Source of the DNA: Gammaproteobacteria bacterium
GTDB lineage: Bacteria > Pseudomonadota > Gammaproteobacteria > Pseudomonadales > Pseudohongiellaceae
DNA length: 26,384 nt
Assembly (NCBI GenBank): GCA_002719575.1
Contig: PBHS01000061.1
Span: 1-26,384 of the forward strand
Direction of reading: 5' to 3'
The position numbers were made by a program, and so were the translations under genes. Shown piece by piece: positions 13,648 to 22,005 of this stretch (positions are counted from its first letter, which is position 1; each line of letters begins with the position of its first letter). Under the pieces are notes generated by a model. It searched no databases. It was given only the letters and a program-made list of their open reading frames with translations, and was not told the origin of the DNA.

Positions 13648-14586
13648 TCAATCATGCACGTTCAGCCAAGCCCGCATCATGTTGGTCACTATTTCAGGTC
13701 TTTCATGGTGGGGCCAGTGTCCCACTCCGGGAATGGTCACCAGAGTCCAGTCCTGTTCTAGCTCTTCCCAGGTGTTGTTGAGAGCTGGCGCGAGTAGCGC
13801 CGTATCGTTAAGACCATGAAACTGAAGCACCGGTGCCTGAATTCGAGGTAGTTCCGCCCAGGGGCCTTCGTCATATGGTTCCCGAGGATAATTCCGACGA
13901 TAGTAGTTCATCATGGAGTCGGTGCTCGAGTTTTTAAATGCTGCTAGATAGATTTCGCGTAGGACTTCATCACCTTGAGAAAGCATCATCGCAAGGCCAT
14001 CGGGACTTATGTTTTCATGGGAATCTGGCTGCTGGAAATTGCGCGCGTACTGAGAATTGCTATGCTGTTGGCCCATGGTGGCCAGCTCTCGCTGCAGACC
14101 TTTCATATGGGGCAGATTCAAAATGATTAGTCGGTCCGTCATTTGCGGATAAGCAGCTGCGAAACTCCAGGCGATTCCACCACCCCAGTCATGACCGACG
14201 ATAATAGCGCTTGTTTCGCCCTCAGCGTTTATTACTGCGGCGACATCTGCAGTTAGCAGAGCCATGTCGTAATTCTCTTCACCTTCAGGCTTATCGCTCA
14301 AGTTGTAGCCTCTGGTGTCCAACGCCGCAACAGTGTAGTCATCTGCCAGTCCGGTCATTTGATTGCGCCAAGAGAACCAGAAGTCTGGGAATCCATGGAT
14401 GAATACCATCAAAGGGCCACTGCCCATCTTGGCGTAATGAATCGAGACCCCTTCGTTGTCGACGTAATTATGCTCGACCTGGTCGATAATAGACTGTGCC
14501 GCAATCGGGTTCGCATACAGTAGTGCGGATATGAGCACGAAAGACAAGGCAGATAGGATTCGATTAAAGGAGCTTTTAATTCTCAT
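13648..14586 (-). CDS. Exported alpha/beta hydrolase, epoxide hydrolase-like
   Basis: This 312-residue protein carries a signal peptide (residues 1-30, basic then hydrophobic, ending NPIAA-Q). It has the alpha/beta-hydrolase fold with HGFP at 64-67 (oxyanion-hole motif) and the nucleophile elbow GHDWGG with Asp133. A cap domain contains Tyr228/Tyr229 in MMNYYRRN, the acid candidate Asp261 lies in FHGLND, and the general base is His290 in GVGHWP. An Asp nucleophile with HGxP and cap tyrosines is the epoxide hydrolase pattern; haloalkane dehalogenases share the Asp but need a halide-binding Trp pair. It would open an epoxide to a diol in the periplasm. Haloacetate dehalogenase-type activity cannot be excluded. 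It is transcribed alone, divergent from the symporter gene. Confidence 0.85.
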   Translation of the reverse strand: MRIKSSFNRILSALSFVLISALLYANPIAAQSIIDQVEHNYVDNEGVSIHYAKMGSGPLMVFIHGFPDFWFSWRNQMTGLADDYTVAALDTRGYNLSDKPEGEENYDMALLTADVAAVINAEGETSAIIVGHDWGGGIAWSFAAAYPQMTDRLIILNLPHMKGLQRELATMGQQHSNSQYARNFQQPDSHENISPDGLAMMLSQGDEVLREIYLAAFKNSSTDSMMNYYRRNYPREPYDEGPWAELPRIQAPVLQFHGLNDTALLAPALNNTWEELEQDWTLVTIPGVGHWPHHERPEIVTNMMRAWLNVHD

Positions 14587-14714
14587 TGTGCTTTCCCGAG
14601 TTAAAGACGATTAGGTATGCTAACACATGTGTATCACATCACTGGGTTTCGGCGCTTTGAATTAGATTAAAGTTCTGGTTGATAAGAATAAAACCTTCGT
14701 GTGGGACTACGGAA

Positions 14715-16439
14715 TTGAACCTCTCAGACTTAACCCAGACCATGCTGAGCTGCATTTTTTTTATGGCGTTGGTCGCATTTTTCTCATACGTGAAAACAAG
14801 AGGCGTGGTCAGCAACAAAGAAGGTTATTTTTTGGCGGGTCGTGGACTGAGCGCAGTATTCATTGCAGGATCATTGCTGCTCACTAACCTTTCAGCGGAA
14901 CAATTGATTGGTCTAAACGGTTCCGCTTATGGCTTTAATCTCAGCAGCATGGCCTGGGAGGTGACCGCTGCGTTCGCTACCGTATGCATGGCATTCGTGT
15001 TTTTGCCCCGTTATCTTGCTGGCGCATTTTCCACTTTACCGGAATTCTTGTGTGATCGATATGACGATGGCGTACGCCGTATGACTGTCGTGCTGTTTAT
15101 GGTTGGCTATGGGCTGGTTACTATTCCGGGCGTGCTTTATTCCGGATCGATTGCCGTATTGCAGCTGTTTGACGTGCCGGGCTTGCTATCAGTGAGCTAC
15201 AGTACCGGACTGGCAATGACCATAGCGATGATCGGCTGTATCGGAGCCCTTTATGCGGTGTTGGGTGGGCTTAGGGCCGTCGCCGTGTCGGATACGTTGA
15301 ATGGGATGGGACTTCTGATTATCGGCATGGCGGTGCCGCTAATGGGGCTTTCTAAGTTGGGCGATGGCAGTGTTATTCAGGGCCTCGAGACTGTGGTGAC
15401 TGCAGAAACCCAAAAACTTAATGCCATTGGATCGGCAGACGACCCGACACCTTTCCCCACACTTTTTACCGGGATGATTTTTGCTAATCTATTCTATTGG
15501 TGCGCTAATCAGTACGTGATCCAAAGAACCCTTGGGGCAAAGGATTTGGCCGAAGGCCAGAAAGGAGTATTGTTCTCGGGTTTTTTTAAAGTACTGGTCC
15601 CTTTCATAATGATGATTCCTGGGGTTATTGCTTTCCATCTCTATGGTGATAGCTTGGATTCAATCGACTTGGCTTATCCGCGACTGATCAGGGACGTTTT
15701 GCCAGTTACTGCCACCGGATTTTTTCTTGCGGTTCTGCTAGGTGCTGTATTTAGCTCTTTCAATTCGTTGCTCAACAGCGCTGCAACGCTTTTCTGTTTG
15801 GATATCTATGCGCCGCTCAAAGGCGAATCGATAAGCGACATCGAGATAATTACAGTCGCCAAGCGCGCAAGCGTGTGCATTGCACTGTTTTCTCTGATCG
15901 TTGCACCGCTTTTGCAGTATGCCCCCGAAGGGTTATGGCAAATTATTCGTATCTTCACAGGTTTTTATAATATTCCGGTGATTGCGATTGTAATGGTGGG
16001 TCTGTTCACTCGGCGGGTTCCAGCAGTGGGTCCGAAGGTAGTGATCGTTTTTCATGTGATTGCCTACGGACTGATGCAGTTCGTGTTTGCCGACACGATC
16101 AACGTACACTTTCTGCATCTTTACGCTATTCTATTTTTTTCGGAAGCTTTTATCATGCTGGTACTTGGTATGCTTATGCCGAGGGCTCAGGCATGGACCT
16201 ATCGGAATCGCGAGTTAGTAAATCTGACCCCTTGGCGTTTCGCAGCCCCTTGCGCGGGCACACTGCTGTCCTGTGTAGCGGGTCTGTATTTGTTGTTTTC
16301 ACCACTGGGCCTGGTTGGCGGAATGAGTGAATGGTTTATGCCCCTGTTGGGGCTATTAGTTATGATCAACATTATCATTTGGGCTCGGTATGTGGTTAAA
16401 CAGGCTGCTTTTTTTGATAAAGGTCGTGAGGTGTCCTGA
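14715..16439 (+). CDS. Sodium:solute symporter (SSS family)
   Basis: This is an integral inner-membrane transporter with about 13 hydrophobic segments. The N-terminal motif NKEGYFLAGRGLS and the following SLLLTNLSAEQLIGLNG segment are hallmark elements of SSS (SGLT-like) transporters. The YAVLGGLRAVAVSDTLNG block is also typical. The branch resembles sugar or polyol transporters more than proline/acetate ones, but the substrate is not readable from sequence. The start is uncertain. TTG 14715 gives MNLSDL with GGGA about 8 bases before, TTG 14679 is the longest frame, and ATG 14742 is the only nearby ATG. The stop lies 6 bases before the Gfo/Idh/MocA gene, so transport and oxidation are likely coupled in one transcript. 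Confidence 0.9.
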   Translation: MNLSDLTQTMLSCIFFMALVAFFSYVKTRGVVSNKEGYFLAGRGLSAVFIAGSLLLTNLSAEQLIGLNGSAYGFNLSSMAWEVTAAFATVCMAFVFLPRYLAGAFSTLPEFLCDRYDDGVRRMTVVLFMVGYGLVTIPGVLYSGSIAVLQLFDVPGLLSVSYSTGLAMTIAMIGCIGALYAVLGGLRAVAVSDTLNGMGLLIIGMAVPLMGLSKLGDGSVIQGLETVVTAETQKLNAIGSADDPTPFPTLFTGMIFANLFYWCANQYVIQRTLGAKDLAEGQKGVLFSGFFKVLVPFIMMIPGVIAFHLYGDSLDSIDLAYPRLIRDVLPVTATGFFLAVLLGAVFSSFNSLLNSAATLFCLDIYAPLKGESISDIEIITVAKRASVCIALFSLIVAPLLQYAPEGLWQIIRIFTGFYNIPVIAIVMVGLFTRRVPAVGPKVVIVFHVIAYGLMQFVFADTINVHFLHLYAILFFSEAFIMLVLGMLMPRAQAWTYRNRELVNLTPWRFAAPCAGTLLSCVAGLYLLFSPLGLVGGMSEWFMPLLGLLVMINIIIWARYVVKQAAFFDKGREVS

Positions 16440-16445
16440 CTGACT

Positions 16446-17639
16446 ATGCGTTTTTATGACGAAACATCATTACAGCGTTCCGCTCGAGTGGCGGATTTCG
16501 TGGCAATGGGGGAACCCGTTTGCAATCTGCTTATCGTCGGCTGCGGAATGATCGGGCGGGAACACATGCGGGTGGCGACACTGCTTGGCAGAGCCCGCAT
16601 CCATGGAATTTACGACACGGAGCCCAAAAGCATCCATGAGGCAGTCACAGAGTTTGCCAGTTACACATCCGAAAAACTGATCGTCTATCCGGATTTAAAA
16701 TCAGCGGTGGATGACACGGCGATCGACGCAATTTTTGTTTGCACGCCGAATTTTACTCACTTTGACATTCTGCAGCGGATCAAACACACCGAAAAGCCAC
16801 TATTCATCGAAAAGCCTATGGCAACCAGACTTGATGATGCCAAATCCATGGTGCAGCTGGTTGGAAAGTACCCAAGTTTTATCCAATTAGGCATGCAATA
16901 CCGATTTAAATCCCAGTACGTGGAGGCTTTCCATGAAATCAGGAAGAAAAACAGCCTTGGCGCGGTCAAAACGATTGCTATTAGTGAGTACCGACCACCT
17001 TTTCTGAACAAAGTAAGGCAATGGAACAAATTCAATGAGTTTTCCGGTGGCACTCTGGTGGAAAAGTGTTGCCATTATTTCGACCTGATTAATCTGATGG
17101 CAGGAGACCGTATTGAAAGTGTATATGCCCTCAGCGGACAGGCAGTAAACTTCATTGGTTTCAGACGCGAAGGCAAAGAGTCTGATATTCATGATCACGC
17201 CTTTGTCGTCATGCAATATGTAGACGGGATCAGCGCATCTTTTACGCTCAACATGTTCAGCCAAGAGCTTTATGAAGAACTCAACGTGACCGGTGAGCAA
17301 GGAAGGCTGCTAGCCACAGAGCATTCAAGTTTTACCCCGGGCATCAGCTCTAAAGCCAATGTTATGGTTGAAGTGGAGGGGCATCCAGCCTATAGGGGGA
17401 CAGATATTACCTATCCAGCTCCGATAGAAGCCAGTGGCCATAACGGCGCCACCTTTTTTGAGCATGAAGCTTTCGTTGATCAGTTTGAAAATAAACCGCA
17501 CGACAGTGCCAACTGCGAGCAAGGTCTGTGGGCGATTCTGGTAGCCAGTGCTGCCCAGGAATCTGCGGCCACAGGTCAAGTAATTTCTGTTAAGGACTTT
17601 GCCGCAGAGCAAGGTCTTGATGAGGTATTGAGCTGGTAA
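16446..17639 (+). CDS. Gfo/Idh/MocA family NAD(P)-dependent oxidoreductase
   Basis: This 397-residue protein has an N-terminal Rossmann fold with the nucleotide-binding turn GCGMIGREH at 32-40. The family's EKP signature is Glu122-Lys-Pro (LFIEKPMA). The C-terminal sheet domain contains GGTLVEKCCHYFDL, where His210 and Asp213 sit at the usual catalytic place. Family members oxidise or reduce sugars, inositols and related polyols or their derivatives. A roughly 20-residue N-terminal addition precedes the Rossmann domain. The gene follows the symporter by 6 bases and precedes an aldo/keto reductase by 43 bases. Together they suggest uptake and oxidation of a polyhydroxy compound. Confidence 0.9.
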   Translation: MRFYDETSLQRSARVADFVAMGEPVCNLLIVGCGMIGREHMRVATLLGRARIHGIYDTEPKSIHEAVTEFASYTSEKLIVYPDLKSAVDDTAIDAIFVCTPNFTHFDILQRIKHTEKPLFIEKPMATRLDDAKSMVQLVGKYPSFIQLGMQYRFKSQYVEAFHEIRKKNSLGAVKTIAISEYRPPFLNKVRQWNKFNEFSGGTLVEKCCHYFDLINLMAGDRIESVYALSGQAVNFIGFRREGKESDIHDHAFVVMQYVDGISASFTLNMFSQELYEELNVTGEQGRLLATEHSSFTPGISSKANVMVEVEGHPAYRGTDITYPAPIEASGHNGATFFEHEAFVDQFENKPHDSANCEQGLWAILVASAAQESAATGQVISVKDFAAEQGLDEVLSW

Positions 17640-17682
17640 GGTGTAAGCTCGCCGCATGAGCCTAAGATAGTAGGAGCAGGAA

Positions 17683-18660
17683 ATGATCATAGAGTTTTTG
17701 ATTGGAGAAGATAAGCTCCCAGCGGTCGGATTCGGGCTGTGGAAAGTGGATCGCGCAGTGACCGCTGACATGGTGCGGTCTGCCATTGCTGCCGGTTACC
17801 GGCATTTCGACAGCGCTGCAGATTATGGTAACGAACGAGAGACAGGAAATGGCATTAGTGCTGCGATCGAGGCCGGTTGTTGCAAGCGCGAAGACCTGTG
17901 GATCACGTCAAAACTCTGGAACACTTTTCACCGGCCGCAACACGTGCGCCCAGCGTGCGAAAGAACGCTACGAGATTTGGGTTTGGACTACCTGGACTTA
18001 TATCTAATCCATTTTCCCATCTCGCTTGAGTACATTGACTTTGACCTCCGCTATCCGCCGGAGTGGCTCTTCGATCCCGACGCTGCGGAACCCCAGATGA
18101 AAATTGATCCGGTTCCCCTGCATGAAACTTGGGCTGCTATGGAAAAGCTCAAGCAGGCAGGACTGGTGAGACATATCGGGGTGTGTAATTACAGCTCGAC
18201 ATTACTGCATGACTTGATGGCGTACGCCAAAATACAGCCGGAGGTTTTACAAATAGAATCGCATCCATTCCTCACGCAGGAAAAACTTATTCGTATGGCT
18301 AAATCTTATAATATGACGGTTACGGCGTTTTCCCCCCTTGGCGCTTTGTCCTATGTGTCGTTGAATATGGCGGAAGAGAGCGAATCAGTTTTAGAGTCTG
18401 AGACAGTAAAGAGAGCGGCTCAGAGAACCGGAAGATCTGCGGCTCAAGTTGTCCTTCGCTGGGGTGTTCAGCGTGGTACAGCCATTATTCCGAAGACTGC
18501 ACGTAAGGATCGTCTGCAGGAGAATCTGGCGCTGTTTGACTTTGAACTAACTGATGAGGAAATGTCAGCGATTGCAGAGCTAAATCGTGGACGACGTTTT
18601 AATGATCCTGCCGTTTTCTGCGAAGCCGCCTTCAATACCTTCTATCCAATCTATGATTAA
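17683..18660 (+). CDS. Aldo/keto reductase (xylose-reductase-like)
   Basis: This 325-residue TIM-barrel reductase has the complete catalytic tetrad Asp43 (HFDSAADYG), Tyr48, Lys77 (ITSKLWN) and His110 (LIHFP). The NADPH-binding C-terminal segment is IIPKTARKDRLQENL. The tail RRFNDPAVF...PIYD recalls the AKR2 xylose reductase group. It would reduce an aldose or other carbonyl to the alcohol, or the reverse. The ATG at 17683 is well supported by AGGAGCAGGAA. The stop overlaps the ATG of the downstream dioxygenase in ATGATTAA, indicating translational coupling. Its co-directional neighbours are a Gfo/Idh/MocA dehydrogenase and a symporter. Confidence 0.9.
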   Translation: MIIEFLIGEDKLPAVGFGLWKVDRAVTADMVRSAIAAGYRHFDSAADYGNERETGNGISAAIEAGCCKREDLWITSKLWNTFHRPQHVRPACERTLRDLGLDYLDLYLIHFPISLEYIDFDLRYPPEWLFDPDAAEPQMKIDPVPLHETWAAMEKLKQAGLVRHIGVCNYSSTLLHDLMAYAKIQPEVLQIESHPFLTQEKLIRMAKSYNMTVTAFSPLGALSYVSLNMAEESESVLESETVKRAAQRTGRSAAQVVLRWGVQRGTAIIPKTARKDRLQENLALFDFELTDEEMSAIAELNRGRRFNDPAVFCEAAFNTFYPIYD

Positions 18661-19642
18661 CACTATGATCCCAGGTGTTCAGGAAGTTCAGCTATCAGGG
18701 CAAATTGACCTTGAATCACGATTTCCCGCGATCTTTCGGGCCGAAGCAAAGCTCGAGCAAAATATGGAGGTTGTTGCCGACTGGTTTCGAACCCATAGAT
18801 TGACGATCCTTTCGCAGCTTTCGCAAAGGGGTGCGCTACTATTTCGGGGGCTTCCCATCCACTCAGATCAAGATTTCGATCTTGTCATGCAAAACCTTGA
18901 TCAGAAAAATTTCAGCTACGCGGAGTCGTTGTCAAATGCGGTGCGCCAAAACCGAACGGATCGTGTATTTACAGCCAACGAAGCGCCTCCAGAAGTGGAG
19001 ATCTATTTTCATCACGAGATGGCGCAAACGCCTATTTTTCCTAGTAAGCTGGCATTTTACTGCGAGCAGGCACCCAGAAAAGGCGGCGCAACTCCACTAT
19101 GCCGTTCGGATGCGCTATTGGCTGAGATGACAAGACGGGAACCAGAGTTTGTAAAACGCTGCGATGAACTCGGTCTATGCTACACCAACGTGATGCCTGT
19201 CAGCGCAGATTTGGCTTCCGGCCAGGGGCGGTCATGGCGCAGCACTTTGTCAGTGGACACAAAAGAGGAAGCAGCGACTCGATTAGCAGAACTGGGATAT
19301 GAGCTCGAATGGTTGCCAGACGACAGCTTGAAGGCGAAAACGCCGACTTTGCCAGCGATCAGAAGATTGCCAGATGGACGAAGAGTTTTTTTCAATCAGT
19401 TGATCGCTGCCTTCAAGGGCTGGCAGGATGCTCGAAATCAGGCGAATAAGTCGGTTTGCTTTGGCGACGGCAGCGCGCTCTCTGATGAACATATGAAGTC
19501 TGTCTGCGCGATCAGTGAAGAGCTAGCGTTCGACTTGCCTTGGTCGGCAGGAGACCTTGCGCTTGTCGATAATTTTCTCGTGATGCACGGGCGCCGCCCT
19601 TTTGTGGGACAGCGTTCCGTGCTTGCTTCGTTGTTGACCTGA
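18653..19642 (+). CDS. TauD/TfdA-family Fe(II)/2-oxoglutarate dioxygenase (SyrP-like)
   Basis: From ATG 18653 this is a 329-residue protein of the TauD/TfdA superfamily, closest in pattern to SyrP-like hydroxylases (YFHHEMAQTPIFPSKLAFYC, GGATPLCRSD). Iron ligands read as His120-X-Glu122 and distal His312 (DNFLVMHGRRPF), with Arg321 as candidate 2-oxoglutarate anchor. Glu in place of the usual Asp occurs in this branch, and a carboxylate ligand argues for a hydroxylase rather than a halogenase. The start overlaps the aldo/keto reductase stop by 8 bases with no separate ribosome-binding site; ATG 18665 is an alternative. The open frame reaches 18587, but that part lies inside the upstream gene. 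The substrate is unknown. Confidence 0.82.
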   Translation: MINTMIPGVQEVQLSGQIDLESRFPAIFRAEAKLEQNMEVVADWFRTHRLTILSQLSQRGALLFRGLPIHSDQDFDLVMQNLDQKNFSYAESLSNAVRQNRTDRVFTANEAPPEVEIYFHHEMAQTPIFPSKLAFYCEQAPRKGGATPLCRSDALLAEMTRREPEFVKRCDELGLCYTNVMPVSADLASGQGRSWRSTLSVDTKEEAATRLAELGYELEWLPDDSLKAKTPTLPAIRRLPDGRRVFFNQLIAAFKGWQDARNQANKSVCFGDGSALSDEHMKSVCAISEELAFDLPWSAGDLALVDNFLVMHGRRPFVGQRSVLASLLT

Positions 19643-19845
19643 CCGATTAAGCTTCAGGCATTGGAGATTTTTCTGGATTATCTGAATATCAAAGGGTACC
19701 AGTGCATCTCGTCAGAGTGCAATTGGGTGTCAACTTTCGCTGGCGGTCGTGGACGCTAGTTGCAGCGACCAGTGACTTCACAGGTTGACCATCTCAAAAA
19801 GATCGAATATCGCCGAAGAAATTAAAATTATGCGTGGAACGATTC

Positions 19846-20454
19846 ATGAAGCTCTTTCATTGTTTTAATTCAAGATCATTGCGACCACTCTGGTGCCTTG
19901 AAGAACTGGGCCTTGATTATGAACTGGAAGTGATGCCATTTCCGCCCCGCTTTGAGCGGGAAGGTTACTTAGATATAAACCCTCTTGGAACAGTTCCTAC
20001 ATTCACTGACGGTAACCGGACACTGACCGAATCGACCGCTATTTGTCAGTATCTTGTTGAGCATTATGGACCCACTGCCCTAGCGGTTCGTCAGGATGAG
20101 GCAGATTACGGGGACTATCTAAATTGGCTTTATCGAAGCGATGCAACTTTTACCTTTCCTTTGGCACTGATTCTGAGATACACCCAACTTGAGCCAGAAG
20201 GGCGAAAGAACTCGCAAGTTGTAGAGGACTATACAATCTGGTTTTACTCACGCATCCGTGCGCTAGAAACTGCTCTCCAGGACAAACAATTCCTGGTGGG
20301 AAACCGATTTACTATTGCTGATATCGCAGTTGGTTACTCTCTGCATTTTGGTATGCGTCTGGGTTTATCAGAGCGTTACAAGCCAAATACTGCGCGTTAT
20401 CTAGGAGCCTTGATGTCGAGACCAGCGTTCCAGAAAACACAAGTGATTAAGTGA
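19846..20454 (+). CDS. Glutathione S-transferase
   Basis: This 202-residue protein has a thioredoxin-fold N-terminal domain starting MKLFHCFNSRSLRP, where the Ser-Arg-Ser segment is the glutathione-activating place of bacterial GSTs. The cis-proline motif is GTVPTF, and TESTAICQYL contains the gamma-glutamyl-binding Glu-Ser. The all-helical C-terminal domain carries FLVGNRFTIADIA (the conserved N-capping box). It conjugates or exchanges glutathione on electrophiles such as epoxides or halides, or acts as an isomerase. The start is set at ATG 19846 because the family begins there; a GTG four codons up (19834) is possible. Its end overlaps a GTG of the downstream monooxygenase frame, so the two are co-transcribed. 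Confidence 0.9.
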   Translation: MKLFHCFNSRSLRPLWCLEELGLDYELEVMPFPPRFEREGYLDINPLGTVPTFTDGNRTLTESTAICQYLVEHYGPTALAVRQDEADYGDYLNWLYRSDATFTFPLALILRYTQLEPEGRKNSQVVEDYTIWFYSRIRALETALQDKQFLVGNRFTIADIAVGYSLHFGMRLGLSERYKPNTARYLGALMSRPAFQKTQVIK

Positions 20455-20468
20455 GCGAGGTAGAACGC

Positions 20469-21965
20469 ATGGACTCAACGAATGCGCAGCTTTTGGATAT
20501 AGTGATTGTTGGCGCGGGTATTTCCGGGATTAGCGCTGCCTGCCATCTGCGAACACAGTGTCCCGAAAAGCGCTATCGCATTGTCGAATCGAGAGAGAAT
20601 ATCGGGGGAACCTGGGATCTTTTTCGCTATCCTGGCATACGCTCCGACAGCGACATGCACACATTCGGCTTTAAATTCAAACCTTGGACCCGGGCCAAGA
20701 CGATTTCTGACGGCCCTTCGATCCTGGAGTACCTGAATGAAACGATCGATGAGTACACCGTAAGGGACAACATAGATTTTGGCCGGCGCGTGATTTCTGC
20801 TCGATGGCTCAGCGATGAGTCTGTTTGGATGACTGTGGCGCAGGATCGTGACGGAAATGAAACACAGTATCGGTCGCGTTTGCTGTTTATGTGCAGCGGC
20901 TATTACCGTTATTCAGAGGGCTATACGCCGGATTTTCCGGGCCTTGAAGAGTTTGCTGGCACGGTAGTCCATCCCCAGTTGTGGCCTGAAAACCTGGATT
21001 ACAGCAAAAAAAGGGTTGCCGTCATTGGAAGCGGAGCGACCGCAGTTACCCTTATACCGGCCTTGGCTGAAAAGGCGTCTCATGTCACGATGGTGCAGCG
21101 GTCACCGACTTACATTGTTTCCATGCCATCACGGGACAGGCTTGCAAACTTGTTAAATCGTTTGCTACCGGCAGCTTGGGCCTATGCGATTATGCGTTGG
21201 CGCAACATTCGATTTCAGAACTATTTCTACAAGCAAGCGATTGAAAAGCCGGCAAAGGTCAGGACCTATATCCTCAATAGACTGCGAAAAGCGCTCAAAC
21301 CTGAGATAGATGTGGGAAAGCATTTTTCACCAAGCTACGACCCATGGACTCAGCGGCTTTGTCTCGTACCGGATTCAGATCTTTTTCGTGCGTTAAATTC
21401 CGGTAAGGCAGATGTGGTTACTGGGACCATTGCGCGCATTACTTCCGATAGCATTGAAATGCGGGATGGAGTGAGCATAAAAGCTGATATGCTAGTAACA
21501 GCAACCGGCATTCAGCTGGAATTGCTTGGGGGCGTAAAGTTTTTCATTGACGAGCAGAAGCTGGATTTTAGCCAACGTTTTTTTTATCAGGGCATGATGT
21601 TTTCCGGTGTGCCGAATCTGATCCAGACGTTCGGCTACATTAATGCTTCTTGGACGTTGCGAGCGGATCTTAATTCAGAATTTGTCTGCGCCCTGTTGAA
21701 GCGAATGGATGCAACAGGCGCTGATCAGTGCGTGCCTGTACTTCGTGATTTTGAGCTTGCAATGACAGCTCAGGATTGGGTCACTGATTTTAATCCAGGC
21801 TATTTTAAGCGAGGAAACCACTTGTTCCCCAAACAAGGTGCGCACGCGCCTTGGCAAAATACACAGGATTACTTGATGGATCTCAAACTACTTGCCGGAG
21901 GGCCGCCGGATGACGGAGTGCTGCAGTTTCAAAACGCTGGTAAAGCCGAGGCGGCGGGACATTAG
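20469..21965 (+). CDS. Baeyer-Villiger-type flavin-containing monooxygenase
   Basis: This 498-residue class B flavoprotein monooxygenase has an FAD-binding GAGISG (15-20), the FRYPGIRSDSDMH block (52-64), the NADPH-binding GSGATA (187-192), and the Baeyer-Villiger fingerprint FxGxxxHxxxWP as F162-A-G-T-V-V-H168...W172-P173. It should insert one oxygen from O2 into a ketone or oxidise a heteroatom, using NADPH. ATG 20469 is preferred because GAGGTAG lies just before it; GTG 20451, overlapping the GST stop as GTGA, is an alternative. The GST directly upstream suggests a shared role in handling a xenobiotic or terpenoid-like ketone, but the substrate is not evident. It converges with the receptor gene, with 40 bases between the stops. 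Confidence 0.88.
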   Translation: MDSTNAQLLDIVIVGAGISGISAACHLRTQCPEKRYRIVESRENIGGTWDLFRYPGIRSDSDMHTFGFKFKPWTRAKTISDGPSILEYLNETIDEYTVRDNIDFGRRVISARWLSDESVWMTVAQDRDGNETQYRSRLLFMCSGYYRYSEGYTPDFPGLEEFAGTVVHPQLWPENLDYSKKRVAVIGSGATAVTLIPALAEKASHVTMVQRSPTYIVSMPSRDRLANLLNRLLPAAWAYAIMRWRNIRFQNYFYKQAIEKPAKVRTYILNRLRKALKPEIDVGKHFSPSYDPWTQRLCLVPDSDLFRALNSGKADVVTGTIARITSDSIEMRDGVSIKADMLVTATGIQLELLGGVKFFIDEQKLDFSQRFFYQGMMFSGVPNLIQTFGYINASWTLRADLNSEFVCALLKRMDATGADQCVPVLRDFELAMTAQDWVTDFNPGYFKRGNHLFPKQGAHAPWQNTQDYLMDLKLLAGGPPDDGVLQFQNAGKAEAAGH

Positions 21966-22005
21966 AACAGAGTCAGTTTCGGCCAGCTGATATTTTCGAA
22001 TTTCG

